DNA from: Burkholderia sp.
GTDB lineage: Bacteria; Pseudomonadota; Gammaproteobacteria; Burkholderiales; Burkholderiaceae
DNA: 24,879 nucleotides
Assembly: GCF_018375725.1 (NCBI RefSeq)
Contig: NZ_JAHACR010000029.1
Coordinates: 1-24,879, forward strand
Direction: 5' to 3'
Shown here one piece after another: positions 7,441 to 14,804 of the stretch. Numbering within the stretch: the first letter of the stretch is position 1; each line of letters starts with the position of its first letter. Under the pieces are notes generated by a model. It ran no database searches and was not told where the DNA came from. It worked only from the letters and a program-made list of their open reading frames with translations. The translations under genes were made by a program, and so were the position numbers.

Positions 7441-8085
7441 ATGAGCGATGAATTCAGGATGCAGTTGGGCGGGATCGATGGGGTCGGCGATGAAGGATTC
7501 AAGATCAAGACGATCTGTGGGTGCCGGATCGTCTATGGGTCCGTGCCGCTGTCCTCATTCGCGATGCTGACTCACGGATTCAGCAAGAAGGCGCTGATGG
7601 CGACGGATATTGCAGACCTCATCGGCGCGACGTTCGTCATCGGCGAGCCGACCGCGCTGGACGAGCTGCGTCACATGGATCTCCCGGTTTCGGCAAAACG
7701 TCATGCCGACTACCTCGCCGCAACGAACCTCGGTCTGATCGCTGTCGCCATGTGGCTGCGCAGAGGCGCGCGAGGCAAATCGTCGAATGCGATGTGCAAG
7801 GCCATCTACGGCGTGCCGGCGGACGCCGGAACGGAGTTCCCCCACGATCCGGACGATCTGCGGCGCTGCCTGTTGTTCGTCGAGGCGACGGGCGCGCAGG
7901 ACCAGTTCCAGAAGATGATCGAGGTTTCTCCCGAATGGTCGCGACTGGTTGCCAGATGGGACGAACTGGCGGCGCGCTTTGCCGAAGAGACGGCGGAGGG
8001 CAAGCAGGCGCCGAAGACCTACGCGCTGATGCAAGAACTGATCGGAGAGACGGGATCGGCCAGATGGGAGAAAGCGGGATGTTGA
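7441..8085 (+). CDS. Hypothetical protein with phage/plasmid-type HDPDDLRRC module
   Basis: The product has 214 residues. The second half reads WLRRGARGKSSNAM, then FPHDPDDLRRCLLFVEA, then a helix ending EWSRLVARWDELAARF. From memory, this order (a short arm with G-SS, then H-P/D-D-DxRRC, then a helix with LVxxWDxL) recurs in small proteins of phages and plasmids of proteobacteria; its function is not known. The N-terminal 90 residues have no recognisable motif. AGGGG lies upstream of ATG 7441. The downstream gene overlaps the end of this one, so translation is probably coupled. Confidence 0.75.
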   Translation: MSDEFRMQLGGIDGVGDEGFKIKTICGCRIVYGSVPLSSFAMLTHGFSKKALMATDIADLIGATFVIGEPTALDELRHMDLPVSAKRHADYLAATNLGLIAVAMWLRRGARGKSSNAMCKAIYGVPADAGTEFPHDPDDLRRCLLFVEATGAQDQFQKMIEVSPEWSRLVARWDELAARFAEETAEGKQAPKTYALMQELIGETGSARWEKAGC

Positions 8086-8321
8086 TGCGAGACCAGGACA
8101 CGTGCCGACACACCGAGCAGCGGCCCGTCGAGAACCGGTCGATAGATCCGGACGGAAACGAAGTCGTCGACGTCGAGCACGTTGAGTACTCAACCATGGA
8201 CGATATCGACCTGCACCGCATGAAATGCCGGCTCTGCGGCAAGATCGCGTACTACTCGGGGGCCGCGCGGGCGTTCTACGAGGACGGCGTCAAATCGCCG
8301 GGGATTTCCGGACTGGAATAG
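8079..8321 (+). CDS. Small putative zinc-binding protein (CxH and CxxC)
   Basis: The product has 80 residues. CRH at 9-11 and KCRLCGK at 49-55 could supply four ligands for one zinc ion. The tail AYYSGAARAFYEDGVKSPGI resembles other small island or phage proteins with a CxxC followed by a YYS...F..G..S pattern. The ATG at 8079 has GGGAG 8 nt upstream and overlaps the end of the preceding gene by 7 nt; a second ATG at 8085 overlaps its stop codon as TGATG. Expression is therefore probably coupled to the upstream gene. Zinc binding is inferred from residue spacing only. Confidence 0.65.
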   Translation: MLMRDQDTCRHTEQRPVENRSIDPDGNEVVDVEHVEYSTMDDIDLHRMKCRLCGKIAYYSGAARAFYEDGVKSPGISGLE

Positions 8322-8324
8322 ACG

Positions 8325-8474
8325 TTGAATTCACACTCAGGTGCGCAGATCGCGGTGATTCTCTGCGTTGTTGCGGGGTACGTCATCCGTAAGAGAAGAA
8401 AGGCTCGTGTTCGCGCGGAACAGGACTGGAAGAGGGCCGTCTACAATCCGCGCGAATACAGACGGGACCACTAA
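8325..8474 (+). CDS. Possible 49-residue single-span membrane protein
   Basis: A TTG at 8325, three bases after the preceding stop, opens a 49-codon frame. It begins MNSHSG, has one hydrophobic segment (AQIAVILCVVAGYVI), and continues with a very basic stretch (RKRRKARVRAEQ) and an acidic-basic end. This is the pattern of a small inner-membrane protein with a cytoplasmic basic tail. The start is not supported by a strong ribosome binding site, but the tight spacing suggests coupling. No family recognised. Confidence 0.45.
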   Translation: MNSHSGAQIAVILCVVAGYVIRKRRKARVRAEQDWKRAVYNPREYRRDH

Positions 8475-8584
8475 CTATCGTTGCGGAGCTGAGGAGCGAA
8501 GCATCGCTGCATTGAGAAGGGGCTGCGCGTGGCGATGGCGCCGCACGTCGTGGGTTCTGCAGCCTGACACAAGGGAAAATGGAA

Positions 8585-9238
8585 ATGACGTACTGCCTTT
8601 GGATTTCGATCACCGCAAATGCGCTGCTATGCTTTGCATTGGTGACTACCGTTCGAATGTGCAGGTCGGACAAGCGGTTTGCGGCCAACTGCCTGCTTAG
8701 AGAACGCGAGGCAGCGGAAAGCGTTGCGGCCGAGTTGAAGAAAGTGAGTTCCGACTACTGCACGCTTGCCGGAGCAGTTGCGACGAGCCTCGAGGCCATC
8801 CGTGCTGACATCGACCGGAACTATCACCACACGCACGATGGTCACGTGCTAGACACGATCGCCTATAGACTCCGGAGGGAGGTGGCGGGTCGGACCGGCG
8901 CCTATGAGGTTCCGCTGTATGACTATGAAATCCGTCAAGTCGAATCTCTCGGCGGCGAGATCTCCAGTCGGCGCGCAATGACTCTCGGGCAGATGCTCGA
9001 GTTTGCCTGGAATCTGCACACGTTGTCTCGTGAGCGGGCGGACCAGCTGACAACGGTTGTGCAGCAGCCCTGTGGCAATCACGGGCAGGCCGTCTGGTTA
9101 GGAAAGATGCTCGCGATCTTCGAGCTCATGTGTGATCGGGATAAAGCTCTGGCTGTAGAGCGATTGTCTGCGGTTATCGAGGCATGGCGGTACGAGCCGG
9201 CGGAATATGCGCCGCGGTATGTCGAAGATATCCGCTGA
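8585..9238 (+). CDS. Hypothetical membrane-anchored protein
   Basis: The product has 217 residues. Residues 1-24 form one membrane segment (CLWISITANALLCFALVTTV) followed by basic residues, so the rest probably faces the cytoplasm. Residues 35-75 are helical and may form a coiled coil (REREAAESVAAELKK). The C-terminal domain is alpha-helical with scattered histidines and cysteines but no motif I recognise. I chose ATG 8585 because AAGGG (8571-8575) is 9 nt away; the ATG two codons earlier lies only 3 nt from it. Confidence 0.68.
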   Translation: MTYCLWISITANALLCFALVTTVRMCRSDKRFAANCLLREREAAESVAAELKKVSSDYCTLAGAVATSLEAIRADIDRNYHHTHDGHVLDTIAYRLRREVAGRTGAYEVPLYDYEIRQVESLGGEISSRRAMTLGQMLEFAWNLHTLSRERADQLTTVVQQPCGNHGQAVWLGKMLAIFELMCDRDKALAVERLSAVIEAWRYEPAEYAPRYVEDIR

Positions 9239-9254
9239 CAAGGAAGAAACGCGA

Positions 9255-9569
9255 ATGACGCTCCGGTTCAATTTCACGATCCATACCGTCGTTGGCTCGC
9301 TCTCGGGCGAAGAGGATGCGAACGACGAAAAGCAGCTTCGCGAATGCATGCCTGAAGACGTCGTCTCGTTTTCGGTTGACGGCGTTCGCGACCGTCCGGG
9401 CATACCGACAGTTTCTGACGAGGAATTGTGGTTGAACCTCTGTTCGGCAGTGGAGAACATCCGGTACGCGAGCACGTTGACACCGGAGGTCGTTGCGCAG
9501 CATCAGGCCGGGCTAATGCGCGCCCTGAGAGGTCTTTGCATCCGTGTAACGACGTCGGACCATGACTGA
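9255..9569 (+). CDS. Hypothetical protein
   Basis: The product has 104 residues and is acidic and soluble. It starts with a beta-like stretch (MTLRFNFTIHTVVGSLSGEE) and continues with helices. ATG 9255 has AAGGAAG 8 nt upstream and follows the preceding stop by 16 nt. No conserved motif recognised. It belongs to the same tightly packed run. Confidence 0.65.
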   Translation: MTLRFNFTIHTVVGSLSGEEDANDEKQLRECMPEDVVSFSVDGVRDRPGIPTVSDEELWLNLCSAVENIRYASTLTPEVVAQHQAGLMRALRGLCIRVTTSDHD

Positions 9570-9585
9570 CCAAGGAAACCCTCTC

Positions 9586-9894
9586 ATGTCCACTGAACAG
9601 CAGCCACCAGAATTCGTGCTTGCCGGGTATGCCGGATCGACAGATTACGAGCGCCTTGCCGGGTTAGCCTGCAAGGCCAGCATCATCTGCATTGTCGATT
9701 ACGACATGCCGGGTGTTGGTACCGTTCGGGACGTTGCTCGCACGCAATACACGTTGCATCGCGGCGAAGAAGTCTTCATGGTGTGTGCCCGAGGAATCTC
9801 CTATATCCATGCGTTCGGCAAGGCCGATTTCATTGGCCTGTGCGAGCTTCGGCATGTCGAATTTGTAGAGCCCCGCCAGCGTGTAGCGGCCTAA
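9586..9894 (+). CDS. Hypothetical protein
   Basis: The product has 102 residues and is soluble, with a probable small beta-rich fold: ASIICIVDYDMPGVGTV, TQYTLHRGEEVFMVCA, LCELRHVEFVEP. I chose ATG 9586 because AAGGAA lies 8 nt upstream; the ATG at 9562 overlaps the previous gene and lacks such a signal. No family recognised. Confidence 0.65.
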   Translation: MSTEQQPPEFVLAGYAGSTDYERLAGLACKASIICIVDYDMPGVGTVRDVARTQYTLHRGEEVFMVCARGISYIHAFGKADFIGLCELRHVEFVEPRQRVAA

Positions 9895-9903
9895 CCGGGA
9901 TCG

Positions 9904-10350
9904 GTGCGATTCGTGGGCGACTTCATCAGCACATTCATGGACGGTCTGATGGACTGGCCCGTCGGCACCATCATTGGCAGCATCCTTCTTCTCGTGACGC
10001 TGGCGCTTGTCGTGATCCTGGTCGGCCTCGGTGCGGCCAGCATCTACCATCTGCTCGATTACTGCGGCATGCCCGAGGCCAGCAGGAAAGGAACCGTCAG
10101 GGATAAAGCCTACCGGCCGGCCTACACCCAGTACATCTACGTGTACAACGCGGCGACCAAGACCTCCATGCCGACGCCGATTTTCTATCCGGACAGATGG
10201 ACGATCGACGTCGATATCGGAATCGGCAGTGATTCGATCGACGTGAGCGGTTCGTTCTATGAAAAAGTGACGCGCGGTTCGCCGGTAGTCGCGCGGTACA
10301 AGGTCGGAAGGATCTCCGGCCGGATCAACGTCACGGGCGTGCGCGCCTGA
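9904..10350 (+). CDS. Hypothetical membrane protein
   Basis: The product has 148 residues and starts with GTG at 9904, nine bases after the preceding stop. Residues 20-47 form one long membrane segment (IIGSILLLVTLALVVILVGL). The C-terminal 100 residues are beta-rich and soluble (YTQYIYVYNAATKT, WTIDVDIGIGSDSIDVSGSF, RISGRINVTGV). The topology suggests a small domain held at the inner membrane. The ribosome binding site is weak, so coupling to the upstream gene is plausible. No family recognised. Confidence 0.65.
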   Translation: MRFVGDFISTFMDGLMDWPVGTIIGSILLLVTLALVVILVGLGAASIYHLLDYCGMPEASRKGTVRDKAYRPAYTQYIYVYNAATKTSMPTPIFYPDRWTIDVDIGIGSDSIDVSGSFYEKVTRGSPVVARYKVGRISGRINVTGVRA

Positions 10351-10390
10351 ACCGGGTAGCCAACTGCATCTTCATCAACGCGGAGTCACC

Positions 10391-10672
10391 ATGCCCATCA
10401 TCAAGAACTTCTTCTACACCGTCGCGATTGCCTTCCTGCTCGGGTTGCAGACGGTCAATCCGGACAAAGACCTGCTGCGCCAGTTCGTGCTGATCCTCCA
10501 GTCCGATAACTTCTGGACGATCGTGAAGATCGGCACGCTGGCTCTGACCGCACTGGAATGGGCGTTTTGCGGGCCGGTCTCATCATCTTCAGCGACCGAC
10601 GATCTCAAGGGATTCTGGGGAGCACTCAAGAAGCTCGCTGCGAAATTCGCACCGGCGCGGGGAACCCGATGA
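10391..10672 (+). CDS. Small hypothetical membrane protein
   Basis: The product has 93 residues with two hydrophobic segments (FFYTVAIAFLLGLQTV near 7-22 and WTIVKIGTLALTALEWAF near 42-59) and a basic C-terminus. GGAG lies 6 nt before ATG 10391. The stop overlaps the next start as ATGA. Size and topology resemble small phage or plasmid membrane proteins such as holins, but nothing in the sequence proves such a role. Confidence 0.62.
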   Translation: MPIIKNFFYTVAIAFLLGLQTVNPDKDLLRQFVLILQSDNFWTIVKIGTLALTALEWAFCGPVSSSSATDDLKGFWGALKKLAAKFAPARGTR

Positions 10673-11079
10673 ACGAGACGCTGAAGGCGCTTTTCCGCTA
10701 CATCAAGCGGGAAAACTGCGATCCGACGTGGCAGGGAATTCGCGACAACGTGCTCGGTGCAATCTATCACCCCGAGATGTGCTACGTCGACGTGCTGAAG
10801 GTTCTTCTGACCGCGTACACGCAAGCGCTGATGGAACCACGCTTCGAGTTGCCCGGCAGGCACAACGCGGCCGAAGATTTGCTGCTCGCGCCGATCAAGG
10901 GTCACCATGCGATCGACTTCATGGGTCCGTCCTCGCTCGAGACGCGCTACTCGGTTGAGCAGTTCTACGGCGCAATGATCGAGAAAATGATGGGTGATCT
11001 TCGGTGCTGCAGGATCGACTGGTGCCGGGGCGAAATCTGGCAGAACGCGTCGGCTGCGCCGGCGCTGGAAAGCAGGTAG
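10669..11079 (+). CDS. Hypothetical protein
   Basis: The product has 136 residues, is soluble and mostly helical, with several cysteines near the end (LRCCRIDWCRGE). ATG 10669 overlaps the preceding stop as ATGA, with GGGG a few bases upstream, so translation is probably coupled to the small membrane protein before it. No family recognised. Confidence 0.65.
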   Translation: MNETLKALFRYIKRENCDPTWQGIRDNVLGAIYHPEMCYVDVLKVLLTAYTQALMEPRFELPGRHNAAEDLLLAPIKGHHAIDFMGPSSLETRYSVEQFYGAMIEKMMGDLRCCRIDWCRGEIWQNASAAPALESR

Positions 11080-11134
11080 CCGGGGAAATTCGATGTGTGG
11101 GTGCCGAGCTGCGGGCGGCGTCCGAAGGATTGAA

Positions 11135-11494
11135 ATGATTCCAGACGACCGAATCTTCTGGCTTGACGACATGCCGGAATCCGAAGCCCGCGAGAAGCTG
11201 GGCGGACAATTTGCCTATGCGATCGCGCTGGGGCGAGCCTATTGCGTGCGCTGTGCGCGGGAAGCCCGGCTCGCGGACGACATTGAGCGGTACGCCGCTT
11301 ACCAGACAGCTGTCCGCGTCGCCCGCCTGATCGAATGGATCAACGAGCACGATCGGCCAGAACCGACGCTTTTCAACGGAGACGGCACGTTGACCGTGGC
11401 GACAACTGCGGTCGACACCAGCGGCAGGAGCTTCATCGAGCATGACGTGATTCCTGCGACGATGCGCGCGGCTCGCGATCTGCTCGGCTACTGA
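11135..11494 (+). CDS. Hypothetical protein
   Basis: The product has 119 residues and is soluble. It has a CxxC-like pair (YCVRCARE near 36-43) and a helical centre (YQTAVRVARLIEWINEHD). ATG 11135 has GAAGGA 5 nt upstream; an earlier in-frame ATG at 11093 would add 14 residues and is less likely. No family recognised. Confidence 0.62.
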   Translation: MIPDDRIFWLDDMPESEAREKLGGQFAYAIALGRAYCVRCAREARLADDIERYAAYQTAVRVARLIEWINEHDRPEPTLFNGDGTLTVATTAVDTSGRSFIEHDVIPATMRAARDLLGY

Positions 11495-11511
11495 CGGACA
11501 GGGGTAATCGT

Positions 11512-11832
11512 ATGCCTGAGCGCGTGCAACTGAAGCGAACCAAGGGCTGGCGGATGCCTCCGAACACCGTCAAGGTGGACCGTACGACGAAGTGGGGAAA
11601 TCCGTTCGTCGTCGGCAAAGAGGCTCCGTTTCTGCCGGGTTGCATCGTTCGAGATCGTCGGCATGCCTGGAGCCTGTATCTTGGCTTCGCGCCTCTGAAT
11701 GAGCGGCTCGTCTCGGCCGCACGTGCCGAGCTCCGCGGGAAGAATCTTGGGTGCTGGTGTCCGAAGCCCGAACAGCCATACGAGGACGATTGCTGCCACG
11801 CGAGCGTTCTGTTGAAGCTTGCGAACGAATAG
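11512..11832 (+). CDS. DUF4326 family protein
   Basis: The 106-residue product carries the DUF4326 pattern: VQLKRTKGWRMPPNTVKVDR, TKWGNPF, a short variable region ending in a helix, LRGKNLGCWCPKP, and a final C-H-A motif with LLKLAN (CCHASVLLKLAN). DUF4326 proteins are frequent in phages and plasmids. The conserved Cys and His residues suggest metal binding, but no activity is established. AGGGG lies 8 nt before ATG 11512. The length is typical for the family. Confidence 0.88.
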   Translation: MPERVQLKRTKGWRMPPNTVKVDRTTKWGNPFVVGKEAPFLPGCIVRDRRHAWSLYLGFAPLNERLVSAARAELRGKNLGCWCPKPEQPYEDDCCHASVLLKLANE

Positions 11833-11847
11833 GAAGGAAGAAGCGTA

Positions 11848-11865
11848 ATGGGAAAAGAGAAATGA
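11848..11865 (+). other. Five-codon ORF with strong ribosome binding site overlapping the next start
   Basis: AGGAAGGAAG (11831-11840) is an excellent Shine-Dalgarno for ATG 11848, which opens only M-G-K-E-K before TGA at 11863-11865. That stop overlaps the start codon of the next gene (ATGA). It may serve to load ribosomes for the downstream gene, or mark a frameshift in its original N-terminus. Confidence 0.35.
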
Positions 11866-12410
11866 AGGTGCGCGCAACGACCATCGCGGTAGGCCAGTCC
11901 TCTCCGCTGGAATCGCCAGGCCCGGGCGAAATGGCTTTGGCAGCGACGATCGTCAGCGACGTGCTGACGATGGTTCTCCAACTGCCGGACGTCTCGGACG
12001 AGGATATCGCCGGCGTGCAGGGCATTCCTCATGCCATCGCATTGTTGCAGACGCCCGATCTGCCCGTGGGCATGCTGATGCTCGCACTGCGAACGGGCGG
12101 CGACAAGGTCTGGCCGCTGACAGCACCGATTGTGGCCCACGTCGACGTGATGCAGACGTGGGCGGAGGAAAGGCCGGACAGTAATGTCATGCTCGTCGTG
12201 CTGGTTGATTCAAACACGAACTTGGTCCGTGCGTTGCGCACGATCGGTGCGCCGATGGAACTGTTCGATCTGATCCAGTCGGGTATCCGGTCGTGTCGGC
12301 GCATCGATCCTGCGGAATTCGTCATGCAAGCCGGTGAGATCCCGCTCGAGGACGTATGGGGTAAAGGTCGACGTTGGCTGCGAGACGAAGAATCCGACGA
12401 GTTCCGTTGA
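11862..12410 (+). CDS. Hypothetical protein
   Basis: The product has 182 residues and is soluble, acidic, and likely alpha/beta: PEMALAATIVSDVLTMVLQL-like helix near 22-40, a strand VMLVVLVDSNTN near 110, and a helix VRALRTIGAPMELFDLI. ATG 11862 lacks a well-placed Shine-Dalgarno of its own; the good one belongs to the five-codon ORF that overlaps it. No family recognised. Confidence 0.65.
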   Translation: MKVRATTIAVGQSSPLESPGPGEMALAATIVSDVLTMVLQLPDVSDEDIAGVQGIPHAIALLQTPDLPVGMLMLALRTGGDKVWPLTAPIVAHVDVMQTWAEERPDSNVMLVVLVDSNTNLVRALRTIGAPMELFDLIQSGIRSCRRIDPAEFVMQAGEIPLEDVWGKGRRWLRDEESDEFR

Positions 12411-12508
12411 ATTCTCCGAGAGGTTTGAGCAGAAGCACCGGACCAAACACACATGTAATTTCAGTTACCAGTCGTCGATTCGTAGTTCCCAAACCACCAG
12501 GAGAACCT

Positions 12509-12856
12509 ATGCCTCAAGCCGCCGCTCTCGCTAATCTCATCAATCAGAAGCCATTCGATCAGTTGATCTTTGGGATGTACTCGTCCATCTGGATCCAGGT
12601 GAAGGGAGGCGGATATATCGTTTCCGGTCGGAGCAAGGCCGATGACACTGTCGGATCGCTGCCGGATGCTGGCGCACCGGCGCTCGTGAACGATCTCGAC
12701 AGAGTGCTGGGCGGTGCGGAAACCGTCGATGTGAAAGTCGCCGGCGCGGCCTACGGCATCACGAAGATGACGATCGTCGGGGGGACCGAATACACCATGA
12801 CGGAACATGCCCGGATCCCGCCGGCGGCCCGCGGCGTGCCGACCGTCGTCATCTGA
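12509..12856 (+). CDS. Hypothetical protein
   Basis: The product has 115 residues and looks beta-rich: IWIQVKGGGYIVSG, VDVKVAGAAYGI, MTIVGGTEYTM. AGGAG lies 5 nt before ATG 12509. The 98 nt before it have no gene and could hold a promoter that I cannot define. No family recognised. Confidence 0.65.
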   Translation: MPQAAALANLINQKPFDQLIFGMYSSIWIQVKGGGYIVSGRSKADDTVGSLPDAGAPALVNDLDRVLGGAETVDVKVAGAAYGITKMTIVGGTEYTMTEHARIPPAARGVPTVVI

Positions 12857-12894
12857 CCGGGGAGCCACGTCGCGCGGAAGCGTCCCGCTACCGG

Positions 12895-12939
12895 CCGGTC
12901 GCGGTCTTGCGTCGTAGCCGGCGCGGCGCCGGCGACCGG
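12895..12939. repeat. GC-rich inverted repeats before the winged-helix gene
   Basis: CCGGTCGC (12895-12902) pairs with GCGACCGG (12932-12939). Inside it GCCGGCG-CGG-CGCCGGC (12917-12933) is a perfect 7-bp hairpin sharing two bases with the outer arm. There is no T run, so it is not a standard terminator. It could be an mRNA structure or a protein-binding dyad. Confidence 0.4.
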
Positions 12940-12972
12940 CAAGCGACAATTGATGAGAGGAGGGCAGAAAAC

Positions 12973-13185
12973 ATGGGCATTCTCGAAAGGGCAGCGCTCG
13001 TACCGCTTTCGGCGAACGAGATATCGCAGGCAAGTCAGATCATCGCCTTCGATGGGGTGTGCGTGGCGCATATCCAGCGGCAGATGGGGATTGGCTGGAA
13101 CAGGGCGGCTGACCTCGCAGAAGCGATCGTAGGACGGGACGCCCTGCCGGAAGTCGCGAAGAACCGCTACGCGCGGTGCTCGTGA
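12973..13185 (+). CDS. Free-standing FtsK-gamma-like winged-helix protein
   Basis: The 70-residue product is almost entirely one small DNA-binding domain. Residues 19-51 read QASQIIAFDGVCVAH then IQRQMGIGWNRAADLAEAI, which matches the FtsK gamma domain pattern, where a helix ending in LQRRLRIGYNRAARL reads KOPS sequences in duplex DNA. Here it is not attached to a motor domain. AGGAGG lies 9 nt before ATG 12973; the frame is open back to a TTG at 12907, which would run through the hairpin region. Isolated gamma-like domains may act as regulators or segregation factors on mobile elements. The role here is not known. Confidence 0.7.
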   Translation: MGILERAALVPLSANEISQASQIIAFDGVCVAHIQRQMGIGWNRAADLAEAIVGRDALPEVAKNRYARCS

Positions 13186-13339
13186 AACACTGAAGGTGCT
13201 GGGCGGAGGCTGCAGGGAAGGGAACTCGCCGGCCGTGTCGTGCTACGCTCTGCGCCTGCGGGGATATGCGTGAACACGCCTGGGCAGTCTGCCTGGGCGT
13301 TGATCGCGGTCCCCTCGCTTCCAACGTGCGAGCAAGACA

Positions 13340-14596
13340 ATGTCCAAATACGCCCCCCTCGCAGACTACCTCCGCAATCTGGACGGGAGCGAGGTCACGC
13401 TCTCGTTCGACGAGATCGAACGGATCCTCGGCTTCTCCCTGCCTGCGACTGCCAGTCGGTTCCGACCTTACTGGTCAAATTCCGGGGTGAAAGACGGACA
13501 TCCGGGCCGGCTATGGCGCGGCGCGGGTTGGCGCCAGGTCCGTCTCGACCTCACTGGCCGGCATGTCTCCTTCCGCCGCGCCGATGGGATGACGTCCGAC
13601 CTGGAAGGCCTGAAGCCGCAAACCAAGAGGCTCCTCTACGACCTTTTGCAGGATGCCGGGTTTTCGGTGGAGGAGTGGCACCGCACTTCGCATGGCGATC
13701 CTGTCGAGAATTACAGGTCCAACCCGCGGTTCTGCTACGAATGGTGCTTCGGCTCGGTGAGCGAGGGTTTCGCCATGTGCTTCTGGTACGAGAACCTGAC
13801 AACCGATCCACTTGGCCGGATCGTCTTCGACGGCAATGTGCGGGAAACGCGCGATGCCCTGTTGGCGATCGCAAGAGACGAAGCGTCCGACGCTTCAATA
13901 CGCCTGCGTGCGCACGATCAGGCGGCGCGGGCCAAAGCCCTGGATGATGCGATTCACGAGTCGTTCCGGAGGGGGATGGCGGCGCGTGCCATCCTCTGCG
14001 AAGGCAATCGCCGCCGGGTCGACGAGCTGGGAAAGGGTGCCTCGTCGGTCGCACGACGGCATCTCGACGTCGCGGAGTGGTTCGTCCACGCCTACGATAG
14101 CCGTACGGGTGACTGCCTTGTCGTGAGAGAGGTGGAACCGGAGGATTCCGGCATCGAGGCTGACGGCGACATCGAATACGACGAGGACGCAACCTACGAC
14201 GAGGTCCAGAATCGCGCGATCAAGACGCGCCGCGGACAGCAGCGGTTCCGTAGGCAATTGCTCGACGCCTACCGGAAGAGCTGCGCGGTCACCGGCGCCC
14301 GCGTGGTCGAGCTGCTCGAGGCCGCGCACATCGTGCCGCACTCGCTTATGACAGATTACTCGACCCGTAACGGCCTGCTGCTGCGTACCGACATCCACAC
14401 TCTTTTTGATCTCAACCTCATGTCGGTCGACGAGCGATGCGTTGTCCATGTGTCCAGGGCGTTGTCCAACACGGACTACTGGCAGTATCACGGAAAACGC
14501 CTGAAGACCATTCCGGATCGATCAGAGGACCAGCCCTCGGCAACGGGTCTGGCGCGTCGCCACGAAAGCTTCCGCGAAGCTGAAAGCAACCGATAG
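13340..14596 (+). CDS. HNH endonuclease with N-terminal DUF7662 domain
   Basis: The 418-residue protein has three parts. Residues 1-80 match DUF7662 (MSKYAPLADYL, LSFDEIERILGFSLP, RFRPYWSN, AGWR). Residues 90-250 are an uncharacterised middle region rich in aromatic residues and helices. Residues 300-365 are an HNH_2-type nuclease: SCAVTG, then EAAHIVPHS (H330), NGLLL (N344) and DIHTLFD (H353), with the expected spacing. These residues would bind one metal ion and cut DNA. Proteins with this architecture resemble modification-dependent or solitary restriction enzymes, so phage defence is a fair guess; no methyltransferase is adjacent. The ribosome binding site before ATG 13340 is weak. The gene stands alone between gaps of 150 and 200 nt. 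Confidence 0.82.
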   Translation: MSKYAPLADYLRNLDGSEVTLSFDEIERILGFSLPATASRFRPYWSNSGVKDGHPGRLWRGAGWRQVRLDLTGRHVSFRRADGMTSDLEGLKPQTKRLLYDLLQDAGFSVEEWHRTSHGDPVENYRSNPRFCYEWCFGSVSEGFAMCFWYENLTTDPLGRIVFDGNVRETRDALLAIARDEASDASIRLRAHDQAARAKALDDAIHESFRRGMAARAILCEGNRRRVDELGKGASSVARRHLDVAEWFVHAYDSRTGDCLVVREVEPEDSGIEADGDIEYDEDATYDEVQNRAIKTRRGQQRFRRQLLDAYRKSCAVTGARVVELLEAAHIVPHSLMTDYSTRNGLLLRTDIHTLFDLNLMSVDERCVVHVSRALSNTDYWQYHGKRLKTIPDRSEDQPSATGLARRHESFREAESNR

Positions 14597-14638
14597 CCGC
14601 ACCGCCTCGCGGCGAGCCTGCCGTCAACCGCGGATAGC

Positions 14639-14664
14639 TTCCTGACAGGAACTTAGGGTATATT
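14639..14664 (+). promoter_or_regulatory. Promoter of the kinase-like unit with TTCC-N5-GGAA dyad
   Basis: TTCC (14639-14642) and GGAA (14648-14651) are separated by 5 nt, and a -10 box TATATT lies at 14659-14664. The dyad occupies the -35/spacer position. The same arrangement precedes the units at 18636 (one mismatch) and 19966 and the partial unit at the right edge, which supports a shared control protein. Confidence 0.6.
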
Positions 14665-14684
14665 GTAGGCTCACTTCGACGGTA

Positions 14685-14804
14685 GCTGGGCCGACAGCCA
14701 GCCAGCGGGATATCCCGCGATTCAATCGCACGTTGATGCACATCCAACCCAGCGGGGCAGACTCCCGCTGGGAGCCTGCTTCGCGATTTTTCAGGAGCAG
14801 GTCT
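14685..14804 (+). promoter_or_regulatory. Structured 5' leader with three hairpins, the last next to the SD
   Basis: Hairpin 1 is GCTGG (14685-14689), 8-nt loop, CCAGC (14698-14702). Hairpin 2 is a perfect 9-bp stem CCCAGCGGG (14748-14756) with CCCGCTGGG (14764-14772) and a 7-nt loop. Hairpin 3 is CCTGCT (14775-14780) with AGCAGG (14796-14801); its 3' arm overlaps the AGGAG at 14793-14797. A 14-bp palindrome GCGGGATATCCCGC lies at 14705-14718. Similar elements in similar order precede 19966 and 20173. Confidence 0.55.

Noticed and set aside
10391..10672. Holin
   Set aside because: Two membrane segments and a basic tail are compatible, but there is no lysin or other lysis gene nearby, so the name is not justified.
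13239..13247. TGCTACGCT as a promoter of the HNH gene
   Set aside because: It resembles the extended -10 of other units but matches the -10 consensus poorly and lacks the TTCC/GGAA dyad.
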